NCBI GenBank assembly: GCA_003254925.1 | Contig: QANZ01028193.1 | Coordinates: 5,433-69,432, forward strand | DNA length: 64,000 nt | Source: Chamaecrista fasciculata | Taxonomy: Eukaryota > Streptophyta > Magnoliopsida > Fabales > Fabaceae | Reading direction: 5' to 3' | In this document: in pieces, positions 22,101-35,386 of the stretch | Position numbering within the stretch: the stretch's first letter is position 1 | How the letters are laid out: the number at the start of each line of letters is the position of its first letter | The notes under the pieces: generated by a model | Seen by the model: the letters and a program-made list of their open reading frames with translations, nothing else | What the model was told of the DNA's origin: nothing | Database searches by the model: none | Program-made: the position numbers and the translations under genes

Positions 22101-24286
22101 TTTTAAAGAATAAAAAAAAAAAGTTTACTGTCAAGACTCGCACTTGTAACTTGTAAGAGTTATGAAGTTATAACATAATTTTGCAATTTGTAACTCCTAG
22201 CAAGTGAGGGTGTTTTAGTCAAAAAAAAAAAAGAAAGGAAAAGGAAAAACTGTGCTCCATACTATATTCAACCAACTCCAATTTCCTTATAGTAGAAAAA
22301 AAAAAGTACATTACTGTGTGTCGGTTGTGTACTTTCATGTCTGCACCAAATTATCAAACACTTATTAACCTAATATTTATTTTTTTGGCCAAAGTATAAA
22401 CTTGGTCTTATATCTTTTGTTCAATTCTTAATATGGTCCTATATCCTTTTCTATTGCAGATTTAGTCTTATATCTTTAGGTTAGATCCCAATTTGGTTAC
22501 ATACTAATTTTTTTGTCGCAAATTTGATCTCGTATCTTTAGGTCAAGTACATAATTGGTCTATTATCTTTTGGTTAAGTGAAACTAATGATAGACTTCTT
22601 TGCAAAGATGTGAGATTAATTTTTCAATCTGACCAAAAAGATATGAGACCAAATTGAAACCTTTTGCAAAGATATGAAACTATAGTGCAATAAAAAAAGT
22701 CACATGACTAAATTGAGAACAGAGAAAATATATGAGTTCAAATTTACAATTTGAGTTATTTTTATAATTTATTTTGATGTCAACCATATATTTAGAAATT
22801 AAAAATGATTTTATATATGCGTGCATGCATGCCCATGCAGGTAATGAATGATGAGATATTCACAATGATGGTGATCGTAACCATAGTGATGACTGCACTA
22901 GTGTCACCCATCGTTGCAGCCATATACCGTCCTACCCGAAGATTCATCCCATACAAGAAGCGAACAGTTCAAGGCTTGAAATTCGACGCCGAACGCAAAA
23001 TCCTCGTGTGCGTTCACAACACACGAAACGTCCCTACACTCATCAACCTTCTAGAAGCTTCCAATCCCACTCGAAAATCCCCTCTCTCCATTTACCTCCT
23101 CCACCTCGTCGAACTCACCGGCCGCGTCTCCACCATGCTCGTCGACGCACGCGCCGCCCGCAAGTCCGCCGGCCGCAACCGTCCCTCCGCCGGATCTCAA
23201 ATGCCCGGCGATTACATCATCAACGCATTTGAAAACTTCGCCGAAAACGGCGCCGCCGTCTCCGTCCATCCGTTGACGGCGATCTCGCCGTACTCGACGA
23301 TGCATCAGGATATCTGTACACTCGCGGAAGACAAGCGCGTGTGTGTGATTATCATTCCGTTTCATAAGCAGAAGACTGTTGACGGCGAGATGGAGGATCC
23401 GAATCCGGCGTTCAGGATGGTGAATCAGAAGCTTTTACAGCATTCTCCGTGCTCCATTGGTATCCTTGTAGATCGAGGACTCAACGTATCGGCGAGAATT
23501 AGCAGCGCGTCGCTCAACGCGCCGCCGTGTTTGAACGTCGCTGTTCTGTTCTTCGGCGGACCGCATGATCGGGAGGCGCTGGCTTACGCTTGGAGGATGG
23601 TGGAGTGGCCGGGGATCTCGATCACCGTCACGCACTTTGTTCCTGGAGAGGAAGCCATGAAATCGAGATCCTGGAGCAACGAAATCAACAATTTCGAATC
23701 ACAAAAAACAGAGGATGTTCATCATCATAAGAACAACAACACCGATGGATCTGGATCTGGATCTGAAGGATCTGGATCTGAATCAGATCTGAACATTTAC
23801 AGCCAGAAGGAGAGAGAGAAGAACGATGAGTACATGAACGAATTCCGTTGGAGAACGAGCAAGAACGAGAATGGCGAAAGCGTGGTTCGTTATGTGGAGA
23901 AAATCGTGAATAACAGTGAGGAAACTGTTGGAGCGATAGGATCGATGAAGAATGGGTATGATTTGTTCATAGTAGGAAGAGATCAAGGTGTGATTTCGCC
24001 ATTAACGGATGGATTAACAGATTGGAGTGAGTATCCAGAATTAGGTGCGATTGGGGATCTTTTGGCGTCAACAGATTTTGGAACTACGGCTTCGGTTTTG
24101 GTGATGCAACAGTGTGATCTTGGGGAGGAGATTAGGGTAGAAAATCATCATCATCATCGTCGTCGTGAAGATATTAACGATCCTAATCATACCAAGCAAA
24201 AGATGCAACAATTTGGAGGAGGAGGAGTAAATAATACCTTGTCAATCGCCAGAAGGAAAATTAGTCCATTTCATGACGACTCATGA
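19182..24286 (+). CDS. cation/H+ antiporter of the CHX family (CHX15-like)
   Basis: Three exons, 19182-19376, 20374-21369 and 22841-24286, join in frame to 878 residues. The N-terminal half (about residues 35-440) is a membrane-embedded Na+/H+ exchanger (CPA2) domain of about 12 helices, with the conserved LVNDVAAW motif (Asn199-Asp200) thought to bind the ion. The second half is a soluble regulatory region with universal-stress-like folds, as in all CHX proteins. The start MDDEEATVCYSPTMITTLNVW resembles CHX15. CHX proteins move K+ and protons across endomembranes or plasma membrane. At 878 residues it is about 50 longer than CHX15: there is a Gly/Ser repeat (SGSGSEGSGSES) plus His/Asn stretches near residues 680-715 and a His-rich tail. 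Introns 1 and 2 carry three MITEs. Confidence 0.9.
19947..20321. mobile_element. Mutator-like MITE in CHX intron 1, exact 9-bp duplication
   Basis: Starts GACCAAAGTACATTTTTAGT and ends ATACTTTGACC. The exact 9-bp duplication TCTAATATA flanks it (19938-19946 and 20322-20330). Length 375 bp, same family as 6056-6423. Its right end is only 52 bp from the intron's acceptor AG, so it displaces the normal branch-point region. Confidence 0.88.
21425..21798. mobile_element. Mutator-like MITE in CHX intron 2, GGCAAAAGCAC family
   Basis: The left AGCAAAAACATCTTTTTGGT and the right, inverted GGCAAAAGCACTCTTTTAGT, are terminal inverted repeats with CCTCAAACTTTA continuing the match. The family is better preserved at 58611-58958. 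Starts 56 bp after the exon 2 donor. The 9-bp duplication is not recognisable. Confidence 0.7.
22387..22755. mobile_element. Mutator-like MITE in CHX intron 2, GGCCAAAGTRY family
   Basis: Begins GGCCAAAGTATAAACTTGGT and ends in an inverted AATTTACAATTTGAG. Same family as 6056-6423 and 19947-20321. The flanks TTATTTTTT and TTATTTTTA agree in 8 of 9 positions if the element ends at GAG, but T-runs make this uncertain. The right end falls about 90 bp before the intron acceptor. Confidence 0.65.
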
Positions 24287-25801
24287 TTAATTAATTCAAT
24301 CATATAGTAATTAGTTTCTTCAAACTTCATGAATTTATATATATCCAACCACATACATGAATTAATATAAATCAAATTAACTCACATTGATGATGCATGC
24401 ACGAGTATATATATATGGTAGAGCAAAACATTATTGTGCTATGTGCTATACAGTGTAAGTTGGGATAAAGAAGCTTTTGGCGAGGTAACATATCTATTAC
24501 TTGTATGATACACAAAATCTAAGAATTTCAAAATACAACAAGTCAACTACAAAAATCAACTTTTCAAATAACACAATATATATAATATTGTTTACTACTT
24601 AGTAGTGTATATTTAATATTTAATTTCAAATAGGTTGGTTCTTTTAATCCGTAGGCAATATACTATGAAAAAAAAAGCCAAAACAAACACTTTAATATTT
24701 AGTTTATATATGCTGCTCAATAAGAGCATTAGTTATTAGTTTTGCATTCTCCAATGATATTTACAATAAACTAGAGTTTTAGAGCAGTTGAAGAGAAAGA
24801 TACGATATTTTTTTAAGGGTTTGCATTATCCAAGTGGCTATGTTATTATAACTAAATGGAGACAAATATCAATTTTGTCCCCTTTGAATCCTTCTTTTTA
24901 ACTACTGAATAGAAAGATCACAGGGCAATTTTATAAAATAAATTTATAAATAACTTGCTCTTTTAAAATTGAAAAGATATACAATTCAGTCTCTAAAAAA
25001 TATTTGAATTGACAATTGAAAATATACAAAAATCTAATTTATACATACCTTAAAAGTCATGTAGGTTTCAACTATCATATATGGATGATCATGGGAAGGA
25101 TATAAATATACTATAATCCTTGGACCTGAACTCGGACATGAGAAAGTTTTATAAAATCAATTTTCATCTATCTCTCGGCCCATAGAATAGTTTAATCCTC
25201 ATATCTAGACCGGAAGAAAATTTCAAATAAATTATCTTTTTATTAATATAAAATTTATTTTTATCAATTTTTTATATTTATAACTACTAAAAATTAAAAA
25301 AAATTATAAATGACAATCTATTATTAAAATACTTCACAGTGTATGAAATAATTAATATTGCATCTTTATAATTTCAACATTTTTTTAACCTATAAAGTTT
25401 TAAATTATTATATTCTTATATATGAAATTAAATGTTTACTGGTCTGTGTTGGATTTGATACCACTATACTCAAACTTCAAACTTGTTGAAGTTGGACTCG
25501 GACCTATACCTAGATTGATAAGGTAAAATTTAACCCATTGAATATAGATATTTTAATGATTCATAATGTTTAATTTTTTTTTTCTTATTAGCTAGGTATA
25601 TTATGCCTTTGGATTCCACAACTCAGCTTTGTATTTTGTATTGTAGTTTTTTCCTTTTTTGTTTGTTTTTTCTCTTGTGGTATTGGCAACATATACATAC
25701 AGTACTTGTGGCCAGTGGCCCTATTGCTTTTGTAGTTAAAATTCCAAAACCAAGGAGGCTTTCATCGTAATCCCGTCTTTTAAGCAATATAATCTAATGT
25801 A
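24287..25801. other. AT-rich intergenic DNA, no gene seen
   Basis: The first bases should be the CHX 3' UTR. The rest is AT-rich without recognisable ORFs, transposon ends or RNA genes. Confidence 0.5.
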
Positions 25802-26361
25802 GGTCAAAACCCTATTTTGTTCCCTCATGTTTACTTAAAGTTTCGTTTTGGTCCCTCAAGTTTATTTCGTTCCATTTTGGTCCCTCATGTTTGCTCAAAG
25901 TTCCAATTTGGTCCCTCAAGGTTTTTTCATTCTATTTTGATCCCTCAAGTTTCTAAAAAGTTCCATTGTTAGTCTCTGACTTTTTTTCATCTACTTTTTC
26001 TCTTAAAAAAATGGAAAAAACTAACTTTTATCTCCTAACAATTTTGCTCTTTTACAAAAGGGAATGACCTTAATTTAAAAGAGTGAAATTGTTGAGATGA
26101 AAGTTATTTTTTTTTTCCTTTTTTTAACGGAAAAAGTGAATAGAAAAGAGTCAGGGACTAACGGTGGAATTTTTTGAAAACTTGAGAGATCAAAACAAAA
26201 CTTTGGACAAACATGAGGACCAAAATGGAACGAAAAATACTTGAGGGACCAAAACGGAACCTTGAGCAAACACAAGGGACCAAAATGAAACGAAAAAAAC
26301 TTAAATGACCAAAACAGAACTTTAAAAAACATGAGGGACGAAAATAGGACTTTATTTGACC
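25802..26361. mobile_element. Mutator-like MITE, 560 bp, GGTCAAAACCCTATTTTG family
   Basis: The left end GGTCAAAACCCTATTTTGTT and the inverted right end AGGACTTTATTTGACC bound a run of TTTGGTCCCTCAAGTTT words that recur inverted as CTTGAGGGACCAAAA. Flanks TCTAATGTA and TATAATGTA match in 8 of 9 bases. The two overlapping long open frames here are translations of the repeat and not genes. Confidence 0.8.
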
Positions 26362-26379
26362 TATAATGTATGACCTTAA

Positions 26380-26795
26380 GGGTATGTTTGGATGAGGTGT
26401 CAAGGGGGAATGGAGAGGACAGGAAGGGACAAAAGGTATAAAAATTATGTTTGACAGTTTTTTTAGGGAGGAGTGGAGTGGATAAGGAGGGACATTTGGC
26501 ACCCCAAAAATCAATTTTTGTTGGCACCCCAAATTGGGATGCCAAGGAAGGAGTGGACAATTTAATAATTTTTTAATGACAATTATATCCATATACTAAC
26601 CAAAAATAACATGTGTCCACTCCATTCTATTACTAATAACTTCCAAACAAGATTAACAAGTATCCATTCCTTTCCTCATTAAAAACTGTCAAACAACATA
26701 TCTACTTAGTCCATTAATATCCTCTCCTCTCCACTCTATTAGTGTCCATTAATGTTCTCTCCTCTCCATCCTCACTAAAACTCCTAGACATAGCC
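26380..26795. mobile_element. Tourist-like MITE, 416 bp, near UAP promoter
   Basis: Ends GGGTATGTTTGGATGAGG and CTAGACATAGCC, with TAA duplications on both sides (26377-26379 and 26796-26798). Both halves hold inverted GGAGAGGA / TCCTCTCC words. Its right end is 195 bp upstream of the UAP start codon. Confidence 0.7.
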
Positions 26796-26990
26796 TAAGG
26801 GGCTTTTGAGTCATTTGTGAATAAGCGTGAGAGGTGGTTACTCCCGATTTGATTCTTGTCTTCCTCCCACTCCCACACTGTTCCCCTGTCTCCAAAACCA
26901 ACCAACAAAAACAAACACACACTCTCACTCTCTCTCTCTAACAACACAACACACAAATCACGCAAACACAATACAAGATAGAGAGAGAAA

Positions 26991-29900
26991 ATGAGGGAGC
27001 CTTCGTCGGCGAGATTCGATGCAAACGGCGTCGCATCTTCTCCTTCGCCGCCGCCTCCGCCGCCGCAGCATCTGCTCGAGAGGCTCAAGGATTACGGCCA
27101 CGAAGACGCTTTTGCCCTCTGGGACGAGCTTTCCCCTGACGAACGCGATCTACTCGTCAAGGACATCCAAGTAAATTAATCCATTCATTCATTCATTCAA
27201 CGCCATTATTCCCGCGCTATTTTTTTTTCTTCTTCTTCTTCTTCTTCCGATCCAGCGTTTTCATTAATTATTCTTGCTTCGTTTTTCTTTTCTTTTTGTT
27301 TGATTCTGAATTTCATTCCCTGATGGAGTATATATGGTTGTTTGATTTAATTTCGCGATCGAATCAATGCCGTTTACCGCGAAATTACCGAATCGAAGCT
27401 TGAGTTTCGCGTTTTAATTCCAGTTTTCAGATCAATTATTACAGATGTTGTTAAGAGAATAACTGAGCTGAATTATTTGATTTTTCTGTAATAAATCAAT
27501 TTCAATTTAATTTGCAGAGTCTGGATCTCTCGAGGATTGATCGGATTATTCGATGCTCACTTCGATCTCAAGGTCTTTCGATTTTTCTTTGTAATAGACA
27601 TGCACGCGAGTCTCACGTGCGTGGATGCTTATAGTGAAGAAGAAGTATATATATATATATATGTATGTAGTTTTGACGAGCATTATATTATTGTGTGTGA
27701 TTTTACTTCAGGGCTGCCAGCAGCTGCCGTTGAGCCCGTGCCGGAGAGTAGTGTGTCGACAGTGGAAGAGAGAAGCCAAGAAGAAAGGGAGCGATGGTGG
27801 AAGATGGGTTTGAAGGCTATATCAGATGGGAAATTAGCTGTATTGCTTTTATCTGGTGGCCAGGTATTGTACGTTTGGTATAATAATCCTTTTTCAGATT
27901 TTCTAAATTCTAATGCTCAAGATTTACTTTATGCTTTTTGGTATATTATTTCATCCAATTTCGACCTCCAAAAACAGGGTGAATTTTGTTTTATTCCTCA
28001 AACTTCTCTTTGTTTTCATTTTAGTGATTTTGTCTATTTTTTACTAATATAAATTTGTGGTTGATTTTTCTTTATCTTTTTATTTAATTTATTTATTAAG
28101 ACATATTTATCATCCCAGTCAAATATTCAGTTTAAGGATAACAATAGAAATTAAATGAAATTATATTATAGACTAAGGATAAAATAAATGGAAATTTTGA
28201 GGATTAAAATGAAACAAAAAAAGTTTGAGAATCAAAACAGAATTTACTTTATAATTTGAGTACCAAAATGAAGTTTTGACTTATTTCTTCTTTTGCTTTT
28301 CATTTTTGGGAGCATGGTTGCCTTTGGGTTTAATCAAGTGCTTGTAATTTTGTCCGTCTTCTTCTTCTTGGCTAGATGCAGTTAACTTTAGTACCTTACT
28401 GCTCTGAAAGGGGTAATTATTAGGGGATCGAGATTATTCACAATGTGATTCCTTCTTTGTGGTTGTTTTGTTTTTCTTTTTTAAAGTAAATATTATTTTG
28501 GTATGATGACTTTCCTTTTTGGAAAATATCTATAATAGAGACAAGATAAGTTTGTGGTGACGATTTTCGCCTCTCCTTTGGTTGTCCCTAAAAAGCAACA
28601 TTATTCGCTAAAAAGATTTCCTTACTTGTAAATGTAAAAGCATAAGCTCTTCTACTTTAATAAACTTCTTCAATGTGTTGGACTATATAAATGGTATCAT
28701 GATTGATGTGATTTTTTGGTGTCCACTTAGAAATATGAATGTGACTGATATCCTACAGAGAAAAAAGGTAGTGGATCTAACTTGGTTTATTGTAATCATT
28801 AAGTACAATAAAGTTGCTTTATGGAGTAACCCTTTTCTTATGTCATCAAATTTAAAAGAAAGGACTAATATTTTTTTTTTGGCTGCATCATTAATATATT
28901 GGATTAATATTCGACTGAATTCTCTACCCTTTTTTAATTGACTCTGGATTTTTTTAATTCTCATTTTCTTATTTTTTTGGGGTAACCCTATTCTTATTTT
29001 TTTAATCAACATATGATGATTATTGTCATCCTTATTTTCTTTTTTATCATCATATTATTGTTGAAATTGCTATTATTCATTACTCATGTCTTGCATGTAT
29101 ATTAATGCTTGTTGTCTTTTTAAATCTAATAAATTATTAAATTGTCGGTTTAAATAAATCTTTATAACATATTGCTATTTAATCACCCAAAATCTCTACT
29201 CTTATTTTGTTGGCCTTTTGTTTTTGTGCGCATATATATATATTCAGTATAGCATCCTATATAGGGAGGTGTTCTATTATTTGAAGTTACATTGGTGTTT
29301 TTGATTCAAGACAGGAATGGCATTGACAGTAGTTTTTTTTTTCAATTGTTTTTGTTGTTCTTTACGTGCAGAACTTCCAGAATTACTTGAGTCACGCAAT
29401 TACTAATCCCCCTTGTCTACATCGATAAATATCCCATATTATCCTATTTTCATTTGAATTGATCCTAATTCCTAAATCTTTTCTTGAAGATGCAAAAACA
29501 ATCTCTCGTAGACATCAAGATAAAGCAAGCAGCAGACCTTTTTTTCCCTCTTATTCTATTTTTCTGATTCAAATAATAAGTCCACATTCACCAATTGATG
29601 AGCTATTATAAATTAATATTTTCGTCCTATAAGCAGGTTATATATGTGTGACTGAACTCAGTAATAAATTTGACCAGAGGTCTCTACCTCAGCCTTCCTT
29701 CTATTCTGTATTCTTGATAGTGAAGCTGATCCAGTTCTTACTTCTTAGTTGATGTTCAAACTTGGAAAATTATTTTTTGCTTTGATAGAAAAGAAAAAAT
29801 TATTACGAGAAAGGAAAGATGTGCAACAAACCAGGATAAGAAATCTTGTAGAGCAGATTACATTCAAAAGGGAGTAAAACCGTAAAAGACATTGGCTCGA

Positions 29901-32900
29901 AAGAACTCTTCCATCCCTCTGTAAATCCATGCAAGAACCCCTCATAACAAGTTAACAACCCGTGAGTTGGAACCTATGGAGAAGCCCAAAAAACTACTCT
30001 ATCTCATAGAAGTTACTGAGAAAGAAATATATGCTTAATATCTTCCATCCAGTCTGAGCCATTAGTACCACAACCTTGCTAAAGTAGCAAGACTGATTTA
30101 AAAAAAAATGTCTTAGGAGGCTGAACTAAACCACAGATCATAAAAAATGACAAAAGGCAATTGCATAGAGCTAAATGAGATGACTGTAATAATTGAATTT
30201 CTAGAACTCATGACTCTTGCATCAGAAGAAATAGCCTTGTGAGGCCGACAGATTTTATATTTGGGTTTAGAATCAGATCTTGGAAGAAGGATTTGCATTT
30301 ATAGGCAAATTTTTGTAGTATGATGTATCAGCTTTTTTTTTTTAAATGACATTTGAAACAAAATTTTCTACATACTGCTTAATTTCAACAAATTTGCCCA
30401 GTTCACCAGCTTAAAATTAACTTGAAACTGTAAATGCAGGGGACTAGGCTTGGAAGTTCAGATCCAAAAGGGTGTTTCAGTGAGTAATCTTACTTGATAC
30501 TGGAAGCAAGTTGTTACAGTTCAAGTTTCTCCTGTTGCAATATTTGTTGGACTGGAAATTTTATAAAATTCAGTGGTGTTCACTTAATTGATTCGGTCAG
30601 TTCAAACTTAGTTGAATATGATAAAATTGTGATAAGAACCATTCACTACACATTGTAAAACACTCTTTGGAGGTCTAATTTGTGATTCTTGGCCATAAAT
30701 GAATTTTCCCTCTACTTTGCAGCAAACTTCTTGTGAGTTTATTACTTAACGCTCCTTGTTTTTCTTTACTCTTTTCAGAATTGTCATGATGATTTTAACT
30801 ACATTGGAAGTCTTGCTTGTCTTCTGTTATATGGAGTAATCATTAGAATTATAATCTTTCATAGGATCTTCTGCCAGTAAAATAACCTTTAGAGAATGTT
30901 CAAATAACTTTGGAAGAAATTTTATTCTGAAGGGAAATACTTAGGTTGTAATTGAGAAAATTGAAAATTTAAGCCCTGAATTTTTAGTGATAAAAAATAA
31001 AGCACCGAATTTCTAATGTTTGATTAGATTCTGACTTTAAGTCCCGGGGCGCATTAAAGGAAAGTGTTGGCATTTAATAGTTCAATTCAGAAAAGGGTTT
31101 TTGAGAATTCATTGGGTGGCATTTTCAGCTAATTATTTCAATTAATTTTTATTTATAGGTATTGAGAAAACACCGTTAAACCATTTCCAGTGGTGAGGGA
31201 ACAAATTTCTGTAACACACACAAAAGAAGAAAAAAGAGTCATGAATATAGCATGATTGGGGGAAGAAATTTGTTGAAAATTTGCATGTTGATCAGCCAAC
31301 TGAAAATTCATGATTCTATGGACACAATTTGAAACACTTTTGTTATTTAGATATTGAAAAATGCAACAGAACTAAAAAGCAATGCAGTAGTGAACTATTT
31401 TCTTCTTTTAAACACTACTTTTCATGTGTATTGACACATATTTTCTGCTTAGTATGAATTGAGTTGGACTAAAGTAATAAGGCATAGTTTTCATTTATGG
31501 GCAAGACTTACGGTTCTCCCTTTATTTTTGTATTTTATTATTTATTATCTGTGAGGATATGGTACTTTTGTTGCTTGGATTTGCTTTGAGAATAAATATT
31601 TAAATATATCTTTTTTTTGTGTAATTAATTTTGGTTTTAGATATTGGACTTCCATCTGGAAAGTCGCTTTTCCAACTCCAAGCTGAGCGAATTTTGTGTG
31701 TACAGAGACTGGCTGCTCAAGCTACAAATGAGGGTAAGTGTTGTTTGTCCTGGTTAAGTTTACTCGTGTGTCATTCCATGTGTCATACACTCATACTTAC
31801 CAGTTTACCTGCTGTAGGTTCTTCTTCTTCAGTGCAAATACACTGGTATATAATGACGAGTCCATTTACTGATGAAACAACACGTAAATTCTTTCAAAGC
31901 CATAAATTTTTTGGTCTTGAAGCAGACCAAGTAAGGAGCCTTGGAACCTTTTTCTTGTATTGTCATTATCTTTTTTTATTTGGCCATAGGTTGCTTACTT
32001 TTGACAACTGATCAACTCTTGTTTTTTGGGCTGATCAACTTTTTGGTACAGGTAACCTTCTTCCAGCAAGGGACCATTCCTTGTGTTTCAAAGGATGGTA
32101 GATTGATAATGGAAACTCCATTCAGAGTATGGTCTCTTCCTTTTTCTGAAATTTAAACTGCATATGTTTATCTTTTTAATCAAACACCATTCCTCTAGTT
32201 CCTTTTTTAGTTTGACCCTATTTAGCCATGTTGGTGGTTTAATATTTCAAACTTTTAAAGCCAGGTAGCAAAGGCTCCTGACGGGAATGGTGGAGTATAT
32301 TCAGGTATTTTATAGTTCATATATTGCTTCAGTTTGAAATGCTTATGTAGATTGTACTTCTTGTATTTTTCATATCAATCGGTTGAATTCAGTAGTTATA
32401 TCATCATACATGTATATTCTTTTGTTGTTCAGCCTTGAAGTATTCAAGATTGTTGGAAGATATGGCGACAAGAGGAATTAAGTATATTGATTGCTACGGA
32501 GTTGACAATGCATTGGTGAGCTTTCCTTACTTTCTGTTTTCCACACTGGAAATAGTCATGTTAACTTGTCAGTATTCAGTTTTTGTTTAAAGACTTAGTT
32601 TTTGGGCTTATGGAACAGGTTCGAGTTGCTGATCCATCTTTCCTGGGTTACTTCATTGATAAAGGAGTAGCTGCTGCTGCCAAAGTTGTACGCAAGGTAA
32701 TTGACCAATTAAGTATTCCTTACTAAATACTTAATACTCTCTGAAGCTTTTTCCTTCTTTGGGCAATTGATAATTTATTAAAAGGCCAGCAAACAACAAA
32801 AAAGGAAAAGTAGCAAACGGTCACCATTCTTTTAGCCAACCTCTGAAGTCAATTTATCAACATTAATGCTGGAGAGGTTGGAGGAATTCTGGCCCTCCTC

Positions 32901-35386
32901 GATGCCACAGCCTCTTTAAGGCAGATTTAGCTAGCTAATAAGCTGGCGAATAACCAGAGAAAAGGAAATGTTGCTGAAGTTCATTTAGAGATCCAAAACA
33001 GTGGGGCCATGGATTTATAGATAAATCATCAATTGAAATAAAATATGTTTGTTTCTTTATATATTCCTATGATGAAACCAAAATGTAGGCTTCGTTAATC
33101 ATAGAAATTGCATTTTTAAGAAAAATAATAATAATCCAATTACTTTTTTAACCCTTCCTTTCTTTAACGTTAACTATTTCTGTCATCATAAAACAGGCAT
33201 ATCCCCAAGAAAAAGTTGGTGTGTTTGTACGACGAGGCAAGGGTGGACCTCTAACTGTAGTTGAATACAGTGAGTTGGATTCATCTCTAGCTTCTGCAGT
33301 CAATCAAGCAACTGGTCGTCTTCGTTTTTGCTGGAGTAATGTTAGTCTTTTACTTCACTCTATTTTGTTTCATGCTCTTGATTTCTTTTCACTCAATTTG
33401 CTGTAGTTTTGAGGATCTTTCTGCTTGCTATAGATTACTGGTCCTTGAATTTTAATTGCAACCACCCACAATGGAAAGATAGGGACTGAAGTTGTCGATT
33501 AGATTAACACTAACGCTCAAACTGGGTACCCTATGCCTTCCAAGTAGGACCTCTAATGTTTTATAGTGACATGAATATGCTGGAATTCAAACTGGAGTTT
33601 TCTACAAGATTATAAATTCTCAGCTGGCTAAATAGCTTTAACTGTTAGAAAGCTTGGGGGTTCTATCGTGTATATTTTTGAAGTTTCATGATGAAAATTG
33701 TGTGTCCATTAGTAAAAATTTTATTTCTCAACCCAAATTGGAAGATAGTGGTGAATTGACGACAATGACAAACTGGAGTTGTCTACAAGATTATAAATTC
33801 TCAGCCGGCTAAACTGCTTTAACTGTTAGAAAGCTTGGTGAATTGATGACAATGACACTATGGCATCGAAATTTTTAAATAATATTTTAATTACTTTTGG
33901 AATTAATATTTTTATATGTTGAGTGCTTTTACTTTGTTCTGGGTTGGCTCATAATACTTCTGCGGCTTAGTTTGTTAGTATTTGTTAGTTTTTTTCTAGT
34001 TTCTCATCAACCTTGTAATTTCAGGTGTGCTTACACATGTTCACTTTGGATTTTCTAAACCAAGTCGCCAATGGCCTTGAGAAAGATAGCATGTGAGTAT
34101 ATTGCCTTCTTTTCCTCCTCCCCCCATTCATTTTCCTAACTAGCTTCTCATTGTTATAAATTCCGAGAATGATAAATTTTATTTATTATGACACACTCAT
34201 TTGTATTCTAAATGTTATACAACCATGTTCAAGTTAAAAAAGTAAAAATGACCACTATCTCCAAATGATCTGGACCTTTTGAGGATTTGATATTAAACTC
34301 CTGTTCCTTGAAATGTCTAATTTATTAGTAATAGTTGTGGCCATGTATAACGTCGGTTCATTAATTTCAATTTACATCTTGAAATTAGAATATGCAAAAA
34401 AAAAAAAAAAAAAAAAAAAAAANAAAAAAAAAAAAAAGAGCAGAAGAAAAGCATTATTGTTGCATATAATACCGAAAAGCAGGTTCTCATCATCCATCAT
34501 TTTTCTCTGCGCAGTTATCATCTTGCAGAGAAGAAGATCCCTTCCATACATGGATTTACAGTGGGCTTAAAACTGGAACAATTCATATTTGATGCATTTC
34601 CATATTCTCCTACAACTGCTCTTTTTGAGGTAGTTATAGTTCTTTACTTTAACCAGAAATCAAGCAATTTCTTTTCTGGCGTGAAGTTGCTTAAGAACGC
34701 TGGTACATCTTTTCATTATTGGGACTCAATGCATCCATTGTCAGGTACTACGGGAAGAAGAATTTGCACCAGTGAAAAATGCAAACGGTTCCAATTTTGA
34801 TACACCAGATAGTGCTAGACTGCTTGTTCTTCGACTCCATAGTCGTTGGGTAGTTGCTGCAGGTGGCTTCTTAACACATTCTGTCCCCTTATATGCAACT
34901 GGTAAGTTATGCTTTTTTTTTGTACCAAAAAGTGGGAAATGAAATTAAAACATAGGCCCCTTCTACATTTTAATGTTGGTACTCACCTTTCCAAGGTACA
35001 CAGAAGAAACGGAACTGCAAGAATTTATTGAAAAAGAGGGGAAAAATAGCCAAACAAAATTTAGATTATTTGAAGATGGGAAGTTGGGAACCTTTTTTTA
35101 GGAGGGGTTGGACAGTGAAATGTGAAAGACAACATTCAGGGCAACCTAAAAACATAGAAATAGTCAAATAGATTAAGAAGACATAGATGCACATACAAAG
35201 AAAGAAAGAGGGATCAGAAAATTAGCATTTTCTTTAGTACAGAAAAGATTATGTCATTCGATGCATAACATAGTTGCCTCTTCTTCAGGTGTTGAAGTGT
35301 CACCACTGTGTTCATATGCTGGTGAAAACCTAGAACCTATCTGTCGAGGAAGAACATTTCATGCCCCTTCTGAGATTGCATTCTAG
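26991..35386 (+). CDS. UAP: UDP-N-acetylglucosamine pyrophosphorylase (UAP)
   Basis: Fifteen exons join in frame to 496 residues: 26991-27170, 27518-27572, 27712-27863, 30440-30479, 31641-31733, 31818-31930, 32052-32126, 32265-32304, 32433-32515, 32619-32696, 33197-33340, 34025-34092, 34515-34629, 34745-34901, 35289-35386. The enzyme makes UDP-GlcNAc from GlcNAc-1-phosphate and UTP in the cytosol, supplying N-glycans, GPI anchors and O-GlcNAc. The nucleotide-binding loop LLSGGQGTRLGSSDPKG (about residues 124-140) is split between exons 3 and 4, and NGGVYSALKYSRLLEDM, VRRGKGGPLTVVEYSE and VKNANGSNFDTPDSARLL are family blocks. Length fits the Arabidopsis enzymes (about 500). All introns are GT-AG; exons 4 and 8 are only 40 bp. 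The N-terminus has a run of six prolines. Confidence 0.95.
27970..28282. mobile_element. TIR element in UAP intron 3
   Basis: The left GTGAATTTTGTTTTATTCCT CAAACTT region and the right, inverted GTAAATTCTGTTTTGATTCT CAAACTT form terminal inverted repeats ending GTTTTGAC, similar to the 25802 family. Degenerate; no target duplication recognised. It starts about 107 bp after exon 3. Confidence 0.5.
34396..34437. repeat. poly-A run with one ambiguous base in UAP intron 12
   Basis: Forty-one A plus a single N at 34423. It is intronic, 77 bp before exon 13. The N probably marks a homopolymer length the assembly could not settle. Confidence 0.9.

Noticed and set aside
26075-26592. Overlapping minus-strand frames of 161 and 144 codons
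   Set aside because: They run across the inverted-repeat MITE at 25802-26361 and the start of the Tourist element; the residues (repeated FWSFK-like strings) just mirror TTTGGTCCC words.
29745-30300. Possible LINE or gene fragment in UAP intron 3
   Set aside because: Short frames on the minus strand have no reverse transcriptase or other motif and are broken by stops.
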